A DNA stretch of 64,000 nucleotides from SAR116 cluster bacterium AG-390-L20 (GTDB taxonomy: Bacteria > Pseudomonadota > Alphaproteobacteria > Puniceispirillales > Marisalimonadaceae): NCBI GenBank assembly GCA_003278095.1, contig QCHB01000008.1, positions 1 to 64,000 of the forward strand. The letters run 5' to 3'. The notes below the pieces were generated by a model. It did not search any database. It was not told where the DNA came from and saw nothing but the letters and a program-made list of their open reading frames with translations. Below, in pieces: positions 8,678 to 19,419 of the stretch (positions are counted from its first letter, which is position 1; every line of letters starts with the position of its first letter). The position numbers and the translations under genes are program-made.

Positions 8678-9460
8678 ATGATAATCAACCACGGTGTTAG
8701 AGGATCTATTCCAAACCCAAGTAAAAATACAATAGGTTTTGGTGGCAACACCCCATGTGTTGAAGTTAAAACTTCAAAATATCAATTAATTTTTGACTGT
8801 GGATCTGGTTTTTCAAAAGTTGATTTTTCTAATGATCTTCAGACTATTTTATTTATTTCTCATTTTCATCATGATCATATTCAAGGACTAGCTTTTAATA
8901 GTTATAATTCTGACGAAAATAAAAAAATTATTCTAACATCAGCTCATTCTAATTCAAAAGACACTTATAATAACCTAACTAATTATTTTAAGAATCCATA
9001 TTTTCCTGTCGATTTTATTGAAATTATTGGCAAATTTGAATTCATAGAATTTGAAAAAGTTGTAAATGATTTTCAAGATTTAGCTATTAATTCAATAAAT
9101 CTAAACCACCCAGGAAATTGTTCAGGATATAGTATTACTAGTGAAGAAAAGAAATTTTGTTATCTATTAGATAATGAATATGAGAGTAATCAGAAAAAGG
9201 AATTAATAGAATTTTGTAACTTTTCCGAGACAATTATTTGGGATGGAATGTTTTTAGACAAAGAATTACCAGATAAAAAAGGATGGGGGCATTCTAGTGT
9301 AGAACAAGGAATTAACTTAGCTAATGAACTTGAATTTAAAAATTTTTTAATTTCTCATCATTCTCCCACAAGAGAAGATAGTGAAATCAAACAAATTCAA
9401 AATAATTTATCGAACATAAAGATAAAATTTGCATCTGAAAATGAGGTTATAGATTTTTAA
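8678..9460 (+). CDS. MBL-fold metallo-hydrolase
   Basis: A 260-residue metallo-beta-lactamase-fold enzyme. The metal motif HxHxDH is intact (H62-F-H64-H65-D66-H67), with further ligands plausible in LNHPGNCSGY, YLLDNE and SHHSPTRED. The N-terminus GVRGSIPNP followed by GGNTPCVEV marks the GxRGS-x-P subgroup, which includes phosphodiesterase-like enzymes. Its stop codon overlaps the start of a cyclic-nucleotide-binding protein by one base (TAATG), the first link of a five-gene signalling operon. A cyclic-nucleotide phosphodiesterase role is attractive from context but unproven; other phosphoester or ester substrates are possible. Confidence 0.85.
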   Translation: MIINHGVRGSIPNPSKNTIGFGGNTPCVEVKTSKYQLIFDCGSGFSKVDFSNDLQTILFISHFHHDHIQGLAFNSYNSDENKKIILTSAHSNSKDTYNNLTNYFKNPYFPVDFIEIIGKFEFIEFEKVVNDFQDLAINSINLNHPGNCSGYSITSEEKKFCYLLDNEYESNQKKELIEFCNFSETIIWDGMFLDKELPDKKGWGHSSVEQGINLANELEFKNFLISHHSPTREDSEIKQIQNNLSNIKIKFASENEVIDF

Positions 9461-9798
9461 TGGAAAAAATTAAATTTAATCAACATCAAAGTGTTTTCAA
9501 AGTTGGAGAATTGCCTGACAAGATGTACTTGCTTGTAAAAGGTTCAGTAGGGATTTTTTTACCAACCAACCGAAGCAACGATCCCAATTTTATTATTCAA
9601 GAGAATGAACTCTTTGGTGAGATGGGCGTTATTGAAAATGAATTAAGAATGGCGACTGCCAGATGTTTAGTAGACAGTGAAATCATATCCATAACAAAAG
9701 AAGAATTTAATAAGCGTGTTAACAATTCAGATGTATTTGTTAAAGGTTCACTTAAAGCCTTATCTTACAGATTAAGATCTGTAGAAAAGAAGATGTAA
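9460..9798 (+). CDS. Stand-alone cyclic-nucleotide-binding domain protein
   Basis: A 112-residue protein that is almost entirely one cNMP-binding domain. The phosphate-binding cassette reads FGEMGVIENELRMAT, with E54 for the ribose and R63 for the cyclic phosphate, as in CRP and protein kinase A regulatory subunits. It has no DNA-binding helix-turn-helix and no membrane part, so it cannot act as a CRP-like regulator alone. It overlaps the MBL gene by one base and lies 25 bases before the giant histidine kinase. It probably passes a cAMP signal to a neighbouring protein; that is inference. Confidence 0.88.
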   Translation: MEKIKFNQHQSVFKVGELPDKMYLLVKGSVGIFLPTNRSNDPNFIIQENELFGEMGVIENELRMATARCLVDSEIISITKEEFNKRVNNSDVFVKGSLKALSYRLRSVEKKM

Positions 9799-9823
9799 AG
9801 AATATATTTTAAAGGAGTAACGA

Positions 9824-12800
9824 ATGAATATAAACATCAAATTAGCTGAAAGCTTAATTGATGCTTTTGATAATGAAGAAACAGCAATCGTTTTATGGGA
9901 TAAAAACGATAATGTAATGTATCGAAATAAAAAAACTTCTGAAAGGTGGATTAAATTTAATTTAGATTTTGAAATAGGCCAAAACTTTTTTGACAGAATA
10001 CAAATGGTTGAAGATGCAAAGCTTATGAAACGCGAAGAATTAGTTCATAGAAGTAATAATTACAAATTAGCAAAGTCTTCAGGTAAGCCTCAGGAATATG
10101 TTATTAAAGGCCCTACTGGAAGATGGGTTCAAATAAAAGATACCCCTACATCTGAAGGTAACATTCTTACTTTAATGACAAATGTTACTCAAATTGTTGA
10201 ACAAGATATTGAAAGGCAAAAGCTTTCAGTAGCTATTGAAAATTTTCCAGGAGGAGTAATGTTCTGGGATGAAGAAGATAAATTAATAGTTTCAAACAAA
10301 CGTAATACAGAAATAATGAAAAGATCTGGGATTAATTTCAAATTAGAAAAAGGTGTTTCATACGAAAATATGTTGAGGGCGCAAGTTGAGAGTGATTTAT
10401 ACATAATCCCCGACAATATTGACAATGAAAAATATATTAAAAGACGTTTAAATGAGAGATCAAAATTAACTTCAAACACAAGAGAAATAAATCTCTCTGA
10501 CGGTTCTTTCATATTAGCAAATGAAACTAAATTTGAAGATGGATCTTTACTAAGTGTTTACACTGACATTACAGAACTGAAAAAACAAGAGATGGAACAT
10601 AAACAATTAGCTGATGCTATTGAAATTATTCCTAATAATATGATGCTTTGGGATAATCACAATAAACTAATTATGGCTAATGCAAAAGCAAGAGATGATA
10701 ATGCTTCGCGAGGTTTTAAGCTTGTTAAAGGAGCATCCAGATTAGAAATGGTCCAAAATGCTCTTAACAAGGGATATATGACAGCTCCAAATGGAATGTC
10801 AAATAAAGATTTTCTTAAAATTAGAAAAAAACAATTTGAAAATTTGAAAAGCCAAGAGGCTTATGAAGTTATAATGAATGACAAATTTTATCTCTTATCT
10901 TCCTCCAGACTTCCCGATGGTTCAACTCTCCAATTTGCAACTGATATAAACGATACAAAGAAGCAAGAAAAGGAACTTTTGAGATTAAAAGATGGAATAG
11001 AAACGCTTCCCAATGGTCTAATGTTTTGGGATGAAGACGATAATTTAATAGCATTTAATGATAGTTCGCAAAAACTGACAAAGCATTATGGTTTTGAACT
11101 TAAAATAGGTAAAAATTTTAGCGAATTAAGAAAACATATGTTATTTAATCATCAGAAGCCTCCAAAAGGTATAAGCATTAAAGAGCATTATAAAAATAGA
11201 GAAAAGGCATGGAAAAATCTTAAAGGTCAAAATGTAAGGGAATCAAACTTTACTAATCACACGCTTCATTTTACAGATACGAGGCTAAAAGATGGCAGCA
11301 CAATTTGCTTATGGACAGACATTACAGACATTAAAAAACAAGAAAATGAACTGTTAAGATTAAAGGATGGTATAGAGATACTTCCAAATGGACTGTTCTT
11401 ATGGGATGAAAATAACAAACTGATAGCAACCAATAAGTCAGCTGTTGATCACTTAAAAGGATTTGGGTTTGATTTAAAATTAGGTGTTGATAGATTTGAC
11501 CATGTTAGTCACCTGGTTGATCATAATTTTACTATATTACAAAGTGGCTTAGATAAAAAAACACACATAAAACGTATGAAAGAAAGTTGGAGTAATTTTT
11601 CTGGGCAAAGGACCAGAGAAACAAAGTTTTCTAATGGACTTTACTTTCTTTTTACGGATACAAGGCTTGAAGATGGAAGTACAATCTCATTATGGTCAGA
11701 CATTACTGCAGTTAAAAATGTAGAAGAAAGTCAAAAGCAACTAATTGACGCTATTGATGTCATGCCAAATAGCATATCTTTGTGGGATAAAGATAATAAA
11801 TTAATAATGGCTAATAAAACTTCCATTAATGATATGAGCAAACTTAATTTTGACTTAAAACCTGGCACATCACGAATATCAATGGTCAAAAATGGAGTTC
11901 AACTTGGATTGTTTCCAATACCAAAGGGAATGACGAGGAAAAAATTTTATGAATCAAAGCAAAATGAATATGAATCTTTAAAAAATGAACAAAGAGACGA
12001 AATTGAACTTAATAATGGAAATACAGTTTTAAACATTTCAAAAAGATTGCCAGATGGTGGCACATTACAAAATGCAATTAATATTACAGAAATAAAAAAA
12101 GGTGAAAAATCTCTTAAAATTCTTAGTAATGCAATTGAGATAATTCCAAATATGCTCATGTTATGGGATAGCGATAATAAATTAATTATGGCTAATCGAA
12201 GAGCTCGTGATATTCAAAAAGAAATGGGATTCGAATTAAAACCAGGTTCTGATAGATTTGAAATGCTTGAAGCAGGATTTAAGTCTGGATCTCTCGAAGG
12301 AAGTGAAGGGTTAAGTGCTGCAGCATGGGTAAAGAAAAGAAAGGAAGGTATAAAGGCGCTGAAAGGTAGGGAAATAGTAGAAGCAAAAATAAATGTTAAG
12401 GGTATTAAATACGATATTCTTGGTTCTTTTACTCGTTTGAATGATGGAGGAACATTACAAATTTGGACTGATATTTCTGATATAAGAAAAAAAGAAAGGG
12501 AAGTTGAAGAAAGTCAAAAAAAGGTAAGAGAAGCAGAAGAAAAAATTTCAAATGCAATAAATAGTATGCCACATGGAATTACAATGTGGGATGACAATAT
12601 GAATTTAGTAATGTTCAATGATTATGCAAATGAAGTTTGGAGTAAAGGTAAAGTCAAAATGAATATTGGTACCTCTTATTCTGAGTATATGAAACAATCT
12701 AAGAAACATAAATTTTTAACATTTAATAAAAGGTCAGATGAAGATGATTATTATAAAAATGCAGTAGAAAAACGAAAAAAATTTAAAGGAGTATTCACAA

Positions 12801-15307
12801 CAGAAACACCACCTTTTTATGATGGATCAATTTGGCAGTCTACGTCAACTCGTTTGCCAGATGGTGGAGTGTTTTCAATTCTATCTAACATTACTGAAAT
12901 TAAACAAAGAGAAGCATCTCTCAAACAATTAAGTGATGCTATTGAAGTAACACCTAATGCTATTTTGTTATGGGATAAAAATCATAAATTAGTAATGGGT
13001 AACAAGATAGCAAAAAAAATTCAAAAAAAATGGGGATTTGATCTTAAAGAGGGTGTTGATAGGAATAAAATGCTTGAACATGTTGAAAAAGTAGGCCTAT
13101 TAAAAATTCCCGAAGGAATGACTAGTAAAGAGTATTACAGAGGACGCATAAACTTATCTAAATCAGAAAATAACAATGTTTTTGAACAGTCCTTTACTGA
13201 CAATACCTCTTGGATAGTAAGTGAAACAAAATTAGCTGATGGAGGACAATTATTAGTTTATTCTGACATAACTGAGTTGAAAGAAAAAGAAAAGCAAGTA
13301 AAGGCGGCTCAAGACCAAGTAAGAGAGACAGAAAAAAGAATGACTGATGCATTAAATAGTATGCCTCACGGAATTTCTTTGTGGAACAAAGATGATACTT
13401 TGGCGATGAGAAATACCTTAGCTTTTGATATACATAAAGGCGCTGGTATAGATACATATCAACCGGGTATATCTTACAAAGAACAAATTAAATCTTGGGA
13501 AGAATTTGATTTTTTTGATTTTGATAATAAAGAACAAAAAAGTAATTTTTTTAAATCTGTAAAAGATAGCAGAAAAAATTTAAAAGGATCAATGACAGTA
13601 GAAACACCAAGATTTTATAATGGAACTTATTGGCAGGCCACTTATCGAAGGCTTGATGATGGTGGAGTGTTTACAATATTTTCAGATATTACTGAGCTGA
13701 AAAAACGTGAGGAAGAGTTAAATAAAACTATTACAGAATTAGATTTAGCAAGAGAGAAAGCTAATGCGGCTAATCAGACTAAGAGCCAGTTTTTAGCAAA
13801 TATGAGTCACGAGCTAAGGACACCATTAAATGCCATAATTGGTTTAACAGAAATGTTAAAAGAAGATGCTGCTGATGATGGCCTAGAAGATTTTGAAGAA
13901 CCATTAGATAGAGTTTTTAATGCTGGTAAGCATCTTTTAACTCTTATTAATGACGTTTTAGATTTATCAAAAATTGAAGCTGGGAGAGTTGAATTATTCA
14001 ATGAAACATTCGAATTAAATCAAATATTAGATGATGTTATGAAAACGTCATCACCACTCGCTCAAAAAAATGATAACGAATTAGTAATAAAATATAAAAC
14101 AGGCATAGATTTTGTTACTGCCGACCAAACTAGAGTAAAACAAGTGGTTTTAAACTTAATTTCTAACGCTTGTAAATTTACAGAAAAAGGAAAAATAACA
14201 GTTGGAGTTAATAAAATTATGCAATCTGGTGGTGATTTAATTTCAATTGACGTCAGTGATACAGGAATTGGTATGTCTGAAGAGCAAATGGCCAGATTAT
14301 TTAACTCATTTGTTCAGGCTGATAGTTCAACCACAAGAAAATATGGTGGTACTGGATTAGGGCTTACAATTTCAAAACAATTAGCAATCTTGATGGGTGG
14401 AGATGTTGTTGTTAATAGCGAATTAGGAAAAGGTACTACATTTACTGCTACTTTTCTTGCTGACTTTATTGGAGCATCCGAATCTGTTAAAAACCTAAAT
14501 CAACAAACAGGCTCACTGATAGAGAATGTTGTCTCAATAGAAAATAGTTCGGGAAAGACTGTTTTAATTATAGATGATGATCCCACAGTAAGTGAATTAA
14601 TGAAAAGACAATTGCTTAAAGAAGGCTACAAAGTGATAATTGCACCAAATGGGAAAGAGGGTATTCGTTTAGCAAGAGATCTTAATCCAGATGTAATAAC
14701 ACTCGATATTCTCATGCCAGAGATGGATGGCTGGTCAGTCTTAAGAACTTTAAAGGCAGATCCTAAAGTATCAAACATACCAGTAATTATGGCATCAATT
14801 TTAGATGAAAAAAATAAAGGATTTTCGCTCGGAGCTGCAGACTTTTTATCTAAACCTGTTCAAAAAGAATACTTGATGAAATCTATTAGAAACTTAATTG
14901 GTGATAGAGAAAATTTAAAAATTTGTCTTATCGAAGATGATGATAGTTTAAGATTTACAATAAGAGAAATATTAGAAAAACAAAATGTAAAAATCATTGA
15001 AGCTGAGAATGGTCAGGTTGGAATGTCAGTGTTACAAAAAGAAGAGATAAAGCCAGATTTAATCTTATTAGATCTAATGATGCCTATAATGAATGGTTTT
15101 GAGTTTTTGAAGGTAATTAGAGAAACTGAATTAAGTACAATCCCAATTTTAGTATTAACAGGGGCTGACTTAAGTGATGATGAAAGAAAATTTTTATCAG
15201 GCGAAACGCAAAAAATTCTTGAAAAAAGTGATGATACATTATCATCAATTGTTAACGAAGTTGGCAACGTTATAAAAGCTTCTGCAGATAATGGAGATAA
15301 AAAATGA
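9824..15307 (+). CDS. Hybrid histidine kinase with ten tandem PAS-like repeats and two receivers
   Basis: An 1827-residue soluble sensor kinase, starting after AAAGGAG. Residues 1 to about 1290 hold ten copies of a roughly 120-residue PAS (PAS_7-like) unit, each opening like [13 protein letters not shown] and closing like DGSTLxxxTDIT; short coiled coils precede units 8 and 10. Then come HisKA with H1329 in [12 protein letters not shown], a HATPase with [15 protein letters not shown] and YGGTGLGL, and two receivers with D1628 (LDILMP) and D1750 (LDLMMP). No membrane segment or periplasmic loop was seen, so it should sense an internal signal, perhaps redox, a small ligand or a protein. Its stop overlaps the next receiver gene by 4 bases (ATGA). 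Confidence 0.95.
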   Translation: MNINIKLAESLIDAFDNEETAIVLWDKNDNVMYRNKKTSERWIKFNLDFEIGQNFFDRIQMVEDAKLMKREELVHRSNNYKLAKSSGKPQEYVIKGPTGRWVQIKDTPTSEGNILTLMTNVTQIVEQDIERQKLSVAIENFPGGVMFWDEEDKLIVSNKRNTEIMKRSGINFKLEKGVSYENMLRAQVESDLYIIPDNIDNEKYIKRRLNERSKLTSNTREINLSDGSFILANETKFEDGSLLSVYTDITELKKQEMEHKQLADAIEIIPNNMMLWDNHNKLIMANAKARDDNASRGFKLVKGASRLEMVQNALNKGYMTAPNGMSNKDFLKIRKKQFENLKSQEAYEVIMNDKFYLLSSSRLPDGSTLQFATDINDTKKQEKELLRLKDGIETLPNGLMFWDEDDNLIAFNDSSQKLTKHYGFELKIGKNFSELRKHMLFNHQKPPKGISIKEHYKNREKAWKNLKGQNVRESNFTNHTLHFTDTRLKDGSTICLWTDITDIKKQENELLRLKDGIEILPNGLFLWDENNKLIATNKSAVDHLKGFGFDLKLGVDRFDHVSHLVDHNFTILQSGLDKKTHIKRMKESWSNFSGQRTRETKFSNGLYFLFTDTRLEDGSTISLWSDITAVKNVEESQKQLIDAIDVMPNSISLWDKDNKLIMANKTSINDMSKLNFDLKPGTSRISMVKNGVQLGLFPIPKGMTRKKFYESKQNEYESLKNEQRDEIELNNGNTVLNISKRLPDGGTLQNAINITEIKKGEKSLKILSNAIEIIPNMLMLWDSDNKLIMANRRARDIQKEMGFELKPGSDRFEMLEAGFKSGSLEGSEGLSAAAWVKKRKEGIKALKGREIVEAKINVKGIKYDILGSFTRLNDGGTLQIWTDISDIRKKEREVEESQKKVREAEEKISNAINSMPHGITMWDDNMNLVMFNDYANEVWSKGKVKMNIGTSYSEYMKQSKKHKFLTFNKRSDEDDYYKNAVEKRKKFKGVFTTETPPFYDGSIWQSTSTRLPDGGVFSILSNITEIKQREASLKQLSDAIEVTPNAILLWDKNHKLVMGNKIAKKIQKKWGFDLKEGVDRNKMLEHVEKVGLLKIPEGMTSKEYYRGRINLSKSENNNVFEQSFTDNTSWIVSETKLADGGQLLVYSDITELKEKEKQVKAAQDQVRETEKRMTDALNSMPHGISLWNKDDTLAMRNTLAFDIHKGAGIDTYQPGISYKEQIKSWEEFDFFDFDNKEQKSNFFKSVKDSRKNLKGSMTVETPRFYNGTYWQATYRRLDDGGVFTIFSDITELKKREEELNKTITELDLAREKANAANQTKSQFLANMSHELRTPLNAIIGLTEMLKEDAADDGLEDFEEPLDRVFNAGKHLLTLINDVLDLSKIEAGRVELFNETFELNQILDDVMKTSSPLAQKNDNELVIKYKTGIDFVTADQTRVKQVVLNLISNACKFTEKGKITVGVNKIMQSGGDLISIDVSDTGIGMSEEQMARLFNSFVQADSSTTRKYGGTGLGLTISKQLAILMGGDVVVNSELGKGTTFTATFLADFIGASESVKNLNQQTGSLIENVVSIENSSGKTVLIIDDDPTVSELMKRQLLKEGYKVIIAPNGKEGIRLARDLNPDVITLDILMPEMDGWSVLRTLKADPKVSNIPVIMASILDEKNKGFSLGAADFLSKPVQKEYLMKSIRNLIGDRENLKICLIEDDDSLRFTIREILEKQNVKIIEAENGQVGMSVLQKEEIKPDLILLDLMMPIMNGFEFLKVIRETELSTIPILVLTGADLSDDERKFLSGETQKILEKSDDTLSSIVNEVGNVIKASADNGDKK

Positions 15308-15669
15308 CAAAAATTTTGTATGTAGAAGATAATGAAGATAATGTTTACATGTTGTCAAGACGCCTAAAGAGAAAGGGTTTTGATATTGTTATTGCTGTAG
15401 ATGGTGAGCAAGGCGTTGAAATGGCGACCTCTGAAAAACCAGATTTAATCTTAATGGATTTAAGTTTACCTAAAATGGATGGGTGGACTGCCACTAAGCA
15501 TATAAAAGGCAATGATCAACTAAAATCTATTCCAATTATAGCTTTGTCAGCTCACGCGATGGAAGAACACAAAAAAAGAGCACTAGAAAGTGGGTGTAAT
15601 GATTATGACACTAAACCTGTAGATATTGATAGATTATTATCAAAAATTTCTAAGCAATTAGGAAATTGA
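15304..15669 (+). CDS. Single-domain response regulator (DivK-like receiver)
   Basis: A 121-residue lone receiver: acidic pair E8/D9, phospho-acceptor Asp in [14 protein letters not shown], a conserved Ser in ALSAHAM and the Lys in DTKPVD. There is no output domain. It overlaps the giant hybrid kinase by 4 bases and precedes the receiver-cyclase by one base, so it is probably a phosphate shuttle between the kinase and the cyclase. It resembles DivK/CheY-type regulators, but the cell-cycle DivK cannot be claimed from this context. Confidence 0.92.
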   Translation: MTKILYVEDNEDNVYMLSRRLKRKGFDIVIAVDGEQGVEMATSEKPDLILMDLSLPKMDGWTATKHIKGNDQLKSIPIIALSAHAMEEHKKRALESGCNDYDTKPVDIDRLLSKISKQLGN

Positions 15670-15670
15670 G

Positions 15671-16711
15671 ATGATTAATAAAGAAGAAGCAAATATTCTG
15701 ATTGTTGATGATATTGAAGATAATAGATATACACTTGAAAGAAGATTAAAGAAAGACGGTTATAAAAATATATTTTCTGCAGAAGGAGGTAAAACTGCAC
15801 TCCAAATGGCGACTGAAAATAAGTTTGATTTAATCCTTTTAGATCTAATGATGCCAGACATGAGTGGCCTTGAAGTTCTTAAATACTTAAAAGGTGATCC
15901 ATTACAAAGGTCGATACCTGTAATAATGGTCACTGCATCAGATGAAGTTGAAACTGCAGCAGAATGTATAATTAATGGCGCTGATGATTTTATTACTAAA
16001 CCCTTCAATGGGACGTTATTGAAGGCCAGAGTAGGAGCTAGTCTAGAGAAAAAAAGATTACGAGATACAGAAGAAAATTATTTAGACAGAGTTGAAACAG
16101 ACAAAAAACGCTCTCAGCAAATATTAAAAACAGTCATGCCAACATCTGTTGCTAATGAATTGCAATCATCAGGAAAAGTAAGATCAAGAAGATATGATGA
16201 TGTTGCAATTCTAATTTGTGACTTAGTTGGATTTACATCTTTTTGTGAGAAAAATAATCCTGAATTAGTTGTGGAGACTTTGCAAAGTCTTGTTGAGAGT
16301 TTTGAAAATGCTTTTCAAGAATTTGGATTAGAAAAAATTAAGACTGTTGGGGATGCTATAGTAGCAGTTGCTGGACTTTCATCACATACAATTTCACCGG
16401 TTAAATCATGTGTTGATTGTTCTTATAAGTTAAGGGAAATTGCCAATTCAGCATCAATGCCTTGGGATCTACACCTAGGTGTTCACTCAGGCTCTCTAGT
16501 TGCAGGAACAGTTGGAACCAAAACTGTACAATTTGATATACTTGGTAAGACAGTGAATGTAGCTTTTAATATATGCGACATGTCAGATGCAAATCAAATT
16601 CTAATTTCTAGTGATGCTTGGATGACTGCAAGAAATGAAATTAAAGTCAAGTCAATTGGTCTTAAAAGATTAAAGAGTGGTCAAGATATTGAAATGTTAG
16701 AATGTGTATGA
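15671..16711 (+). CDS. Receiver-class III nucleotide cyclase, probably altered active site
   Basis: A 346-residue response regulator. The receiver (1-125) has D13/D14, phospho-acceptor D58 in LLDLMMPDM and TKPF. A coiled linker (about 130-170) leads to a class III cyclase domain (about 178-346). Both metal aspartates are kept (D184 in CDLVGF, D228 in VGDAIVA) and the adenine-selecting K224/D289 pair is present. At the transition-state site N296 is kept, but the arginine four residues later is Asn (N300). Activity may therefore be weak or lost, or the domain may work as a partner subunit. It is the last gene of the signalling operon, ending one base from a convergent PhyH gene. Confidence 0.92.
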   Translation: MINKEEANILIVDDIEDNRYTLERRLKKDGYKNIFSAEGGKTALQMATENKFDLILLDLMMPDMSGLEVLKYLKGDPLQRSIPVIMVTASDEVETAAECIINGADDFITKPFNGTLLKARVGASLEKKRLRDTEENYLDRVETDKKRSQQILKTVMPTSVANELQSSGKVRSRRYDDVAILICDLVGFTSFCEKNNPELVVETLQSLVESFENAFQEFGLEKIKTVGDAIVAVAGLSSHTISPVKSCVDCSYKLREIANSASMPWDLHLGVHSGSLVAGTVGTKTVQFDILGKTVNVAFNICDMSDANQILISSDAWMTARNEIKVKSIGLKRLKSGQDIEMLECV

Positions 16712-16712
16712 T

Positions 16713-17528
16713 TTACCATTGATTTTCAAATTCATGAGAAAATGAAAACATTTTTAATGGAGTCGCCTCACCTCTAGGAATTTGAGCTGTAGGGTTTAAC
16801 TTATATTCGTCAATACCTCTTGCAAGTTGCGTCTCAAAAAAAGGCCAAGCTTTTAAATCTCCTTTAACGTTTGTAGGAGAAAATCTCATTGTAACTCCAC
16901 ATCTTCTTCTATTTGAATTGTTTGCCTCTGAACCATGGAGCAGGGCATCATTATGAAGAGATATTTGACCTGCTTTTAAATTTAGAGATACAATTTTTGA
17001 TTGATCTAATTGATCAAATGAGACTTCTTGATCTAATACCAGATTCTTTGCCTCATTTTTTTTATGAACAAATCCTCCTACCTTATGACTTCCTGAGACT
17101 ACTTTCATGGCAGCATTTTCTTCATCTGTGTCAAATACGGCAAGCCAGACTGTTACTGCATTAGATGGATTTAGAGGCCAGTATTGTGCATCTTGATGCC
17201 ATGGAACCACCGATCCGTCCTTTGGTTCTTTACTAAAAAACTGTCCGCCCCATTGTACAAAATTTGGCCCTAAAAGATCTTCTACATAATCTAGTATGGT
17301 TGATGTTCTACATAGATCATGAAATTTTTTACTAGCTTTATGCCACATATTGGTTTTATTTATATCAATATGATTAGGTAACTTTGAACTTAATTCATTA
17401 TACCAATTGTGAAGATCCTTCACGGCACTCTCAGAAAAAACAGGTAATCCCGTAACGTAACCTTCGTTCAAATATTGGTTTTTTTCTGATTGAGAAAGCC
17501 TTCTGGCTTTTGAGTCTATCTCAAACAT
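16713..17528 (-). CDS. Phytanoyl-CoA dioxygenase (PhyH) family protein
   Basis: A 271-residue Fe(II)/2-oxoglutarate oxygenase of the PhyH family. The facial triad is visible as H-x-D in VPWHQDAQYW and a distal His in LLHGSEANNS, followed by the 2-oxoglutarate Arg in RRCGVTMRF. It starts 3 bases after the RraA-like gene, as the third gene of a leftward glk, rraA-like, phyH operon. Substrates of bacterial PhyH enzymes vary (lipids, alkaloid-like and phosphonate compounds), so none is named. Confidence 0.88.
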   Translation of the reverse strand: MFEIDSKARRLSQSEKNQYLNEGYVTGLPVFSESAVKDLHNWYNELSSKLPNHIDINKTNMWHKASKKFHDLCRTSTILDYVEDLLGPNFVQWGGQFFSKEPKDGSVVPWHQDAQYWPLNPSNAVTVWLAVFDTDEENAAMKVVSGSHKVGGFVHKKNEAKNLVLDQEVSFDQLDQSKIVSLNLKAGQISLHNDALLHGSEANNSNRRRCGVTMRFSPTNVKGDLKAWPFFETQLARGIDEYKLNPTAQIPRGEATPLKMFSFSHEFENQW

Positions 17529-17531
17529 AAC

Positions 17532-18305
17532 TTATCCTTCCCATTTCTCATTTGCAGCTTTTTCCCATGCTTCTCTGAGTTTATTAATATTAAAATTGTC
17601 TTTTTTTGAGGCATCAATCAAATGCTTTTCTTTTTTTGTCATATGATTAATTCCATTTTTTATCATTGATATAGCTTCATCCGGAATTATCACAGCCCCA
17701 TGTTGATCTGCATGAATTATTTCGCCATCGCTTATATTTAGACCATGAACATTTATAGATGAACCATATTCAAGAACATGTACATGAGCATGACTAGGCC
17801 CAATTCCATTAGCAAGAACTTGGTAGTTTTTGTCTATTGCATCTAAATCTCTAAGTAAACCACTTGTAATTGTTCCAGCTACACCCAGTCCTTTATGAAG
17901 AGAAACATTTACTTCGCCCCAAAATGATCCTGTTGGATTAGGCCAGTCTAGATCTTCAATAAGACAAACAGGAGATGCATTAGGATATAGTTCAGATCTC
18001 TTACTTATATATTCATAGTAACTAAGCCTTATTGATTTAACATTTTCAGGCGAAAGAACTGGTAAAGTTGATGCTTTTATTTTTGCTGTTCGTGCAATTC
18101 CAACTATGGGCTCTAATTTTGGATTTGCTGACACGAATGGATACTTGGTATATCCATCAGCAGACCTTGAACCTCTATATATGTCTAAAGCGTTGGAAAT
18201 GGTGGGTGTATCAAATTTTTTTAAAAATGATATTAGTTCTTTTGTTAACAAATTAATCTCCACATAATTGAAAATTTTAATTTTCCAGTCAGATTTTAAA
18301 GACAA
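17532..18305 (-). CDS. RraA-like protein, possible aldolase or decarboxylase
   Basis: A 257-residue RraA/HMG-aldolase-family protein. The core motif TSGLLRDLDAI (G-x-x-R-D) follows the GVAGTI segment, and the metal and substrate side includes IIHADQHGAVIIP. RraA-fold proteins include 4-hydroxy-4-methyl-2-oxoglutarate aldolases and an RNase E inhibitor; the roughly 250-residue length and the sugar/oxygenase neighbours favour an enzyme. The start is probably TTG at 18305, because AAAGGTAG lies at the right distance, embedded in the 3' end of glk. It sits between glk and phyH with gaps of 3 bases. Confidence 0.82.
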   Translation of the reverse strand: MSLKSDWKIKIFNYVEINLLTKELISFLKKFDTPTISNALDIYRGSRSADGYTKYPFVSANPKLEPIVGIARTAKIKASTLPVLSPENVKSIRLSYYEYISKRSELYPNASPVCLIEDLDWPNPTGSFWGEVNVSLHKGLGVAGTITSGLLRDLDAIDKNYQVLANGIGPSHAHVHVLEYGSSINVHGLNISDGEIIHADQHGAVIIPDEAISMIKNGINHMTKKEKHLIDASKKDNFNINKLREAWEKAANEKWEG

Positions 18306-18308
18306 ATA

Positions 18309-19325
18309 CTACCTTTTGACAATTAATTTATCTATATAATGCGGATTATTAATTGCGTTTAGAGCTCCATATAGTCCATTATTATTATCTTCAGTTAACC
18401 AGATAGGAACATTTTTTACATAATCATGTCTACGACCTTTATTTAACAAATTAATTTCAAAATCACTTATACTCAAAATTTCTCTTAATTTTGGAGTAAT
18501 TCCACCAGATAAAATTACTCCACTTTGAGTACCATTTATTAAGATTACACTTGATACTATAGTTCCTAAAATACTAAATAGTAATTTCACGGTTTCTTTG
18601 GCTTGCAAATCTCCTTCTAACGCTTTTTCACCAATTTCTGGAGCTTTCAAAGTGCTTGGCTTCAATCCATTATTAACACGGAAAAAATTAAATATTTCTT
18701 CAATACCTGATCCACTGACAAGTCTTTCATTAGATACGTGATTATATTTTTTTTTCATAAATTGAAGTAATTTAATTTCGATTTCTGAATTAGGGGCAAA
18801 AGACGAATGACCACCTTCACCCTCGATTGCAATAGGATGATCATCTAGTTGAAATAAGGTACAAACGCCTAAACCGGTTCCTGGACCAGTTACTAAGAGA
18901 GGAGCTTTTTTTATTGGAACACCATTTCTAATTATTTTTAAATTGTGCTCTGAAGCAAGTTTATCGTTTAGCGATTGATCTTCTGACAAATTGTTATAGA
19001 AAGAGCCAAAACATAGTGATTGAGCCACAAAATCATTTATAAAAATTAGTTTATCCAATTTAAAATATTTAAATATTTCAGATTGCTTAAAGTCCCAGTT
19101 ATTATTTGTAAATTTGATTGCATCATTTTTGGTTGTCGACGCAACTGCGATAGACATATTTTTAACGTCTAAGTTATTATCTTTTTTATAAAATTCTATA
19201 GCATCATAAATATTAGTGAAGTCAGAACATTTTAAAAAAGAGAAATTAGACAATTTTTGAGTGTTATCAGCTTTGAAAGCAAAGCGCGCATTTGTTCCGC
19301 CAATATCAGCAACAAGTAAATTCAT
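18309..19325 (-). CDS. glk: Glucokinase
   Basis: A 338-residue kinase of the bacterial Glk family, which phosphorylates glucose with ATP in the cytosol. The phosphate loop LLVADIGGTNARFAF opens the protein, followed by INDFVAQS with a likely catalytic Asp, GPGTGLGVCTLF, EGEGGHSSFAP and the adenosine motif GVILSGGI. Length is normal. It is the first gene of a three-gene leftward operon with the RraA-like and PhyH genes, divergent from the aldose dehydrogenase-like gene. Confidence 0.92.
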   Translation of the reverse strand: MNLLVADIGGTNARFAFKADNTQKLSNFSFLKCSDFTNIYDAIEFYKKDNNLDVKNMSIAVASTTKNDAIKFTNNNWDFKQSEIFKYFKLDKLIFINDFVAQSLCFGSFYNNLSEDQSLNDKLASEHNLKIIRNGVPIKKAPLLVTGPGTGLGVCTLFQLDDHPIAIEGEGGHSSFAPNSEIEIKLLQFMKKKYNHVSNERLVSGSGIEEIFNFFRVNNGLKPSTLKAPEIGEKALEGDLQAKETVKLLFSILGTIVSSVILINGTQSGVILSGGITPKLREILSISDFEINLLNKGRRHDYVKNVPIWLTEDNNNGLYGALNAINNPHYIDKLIVKR

Positions 19326-19419
19326 TAAATCCTCATTAAATTTTATTTAACTTTTTTAATATAAATAGTTAAAAATATCTTCAAAATAATTATTTGCTTA
19401 GTAAAAGAGGTCATGACAA

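Noticed and set aside
13194-13457. Minus-strand open frames inside the giant kinase gene, such as this one.
   Set aside because: They lie fully within a strongly supported coding sequence, have unusual composition and no ribosome sites.
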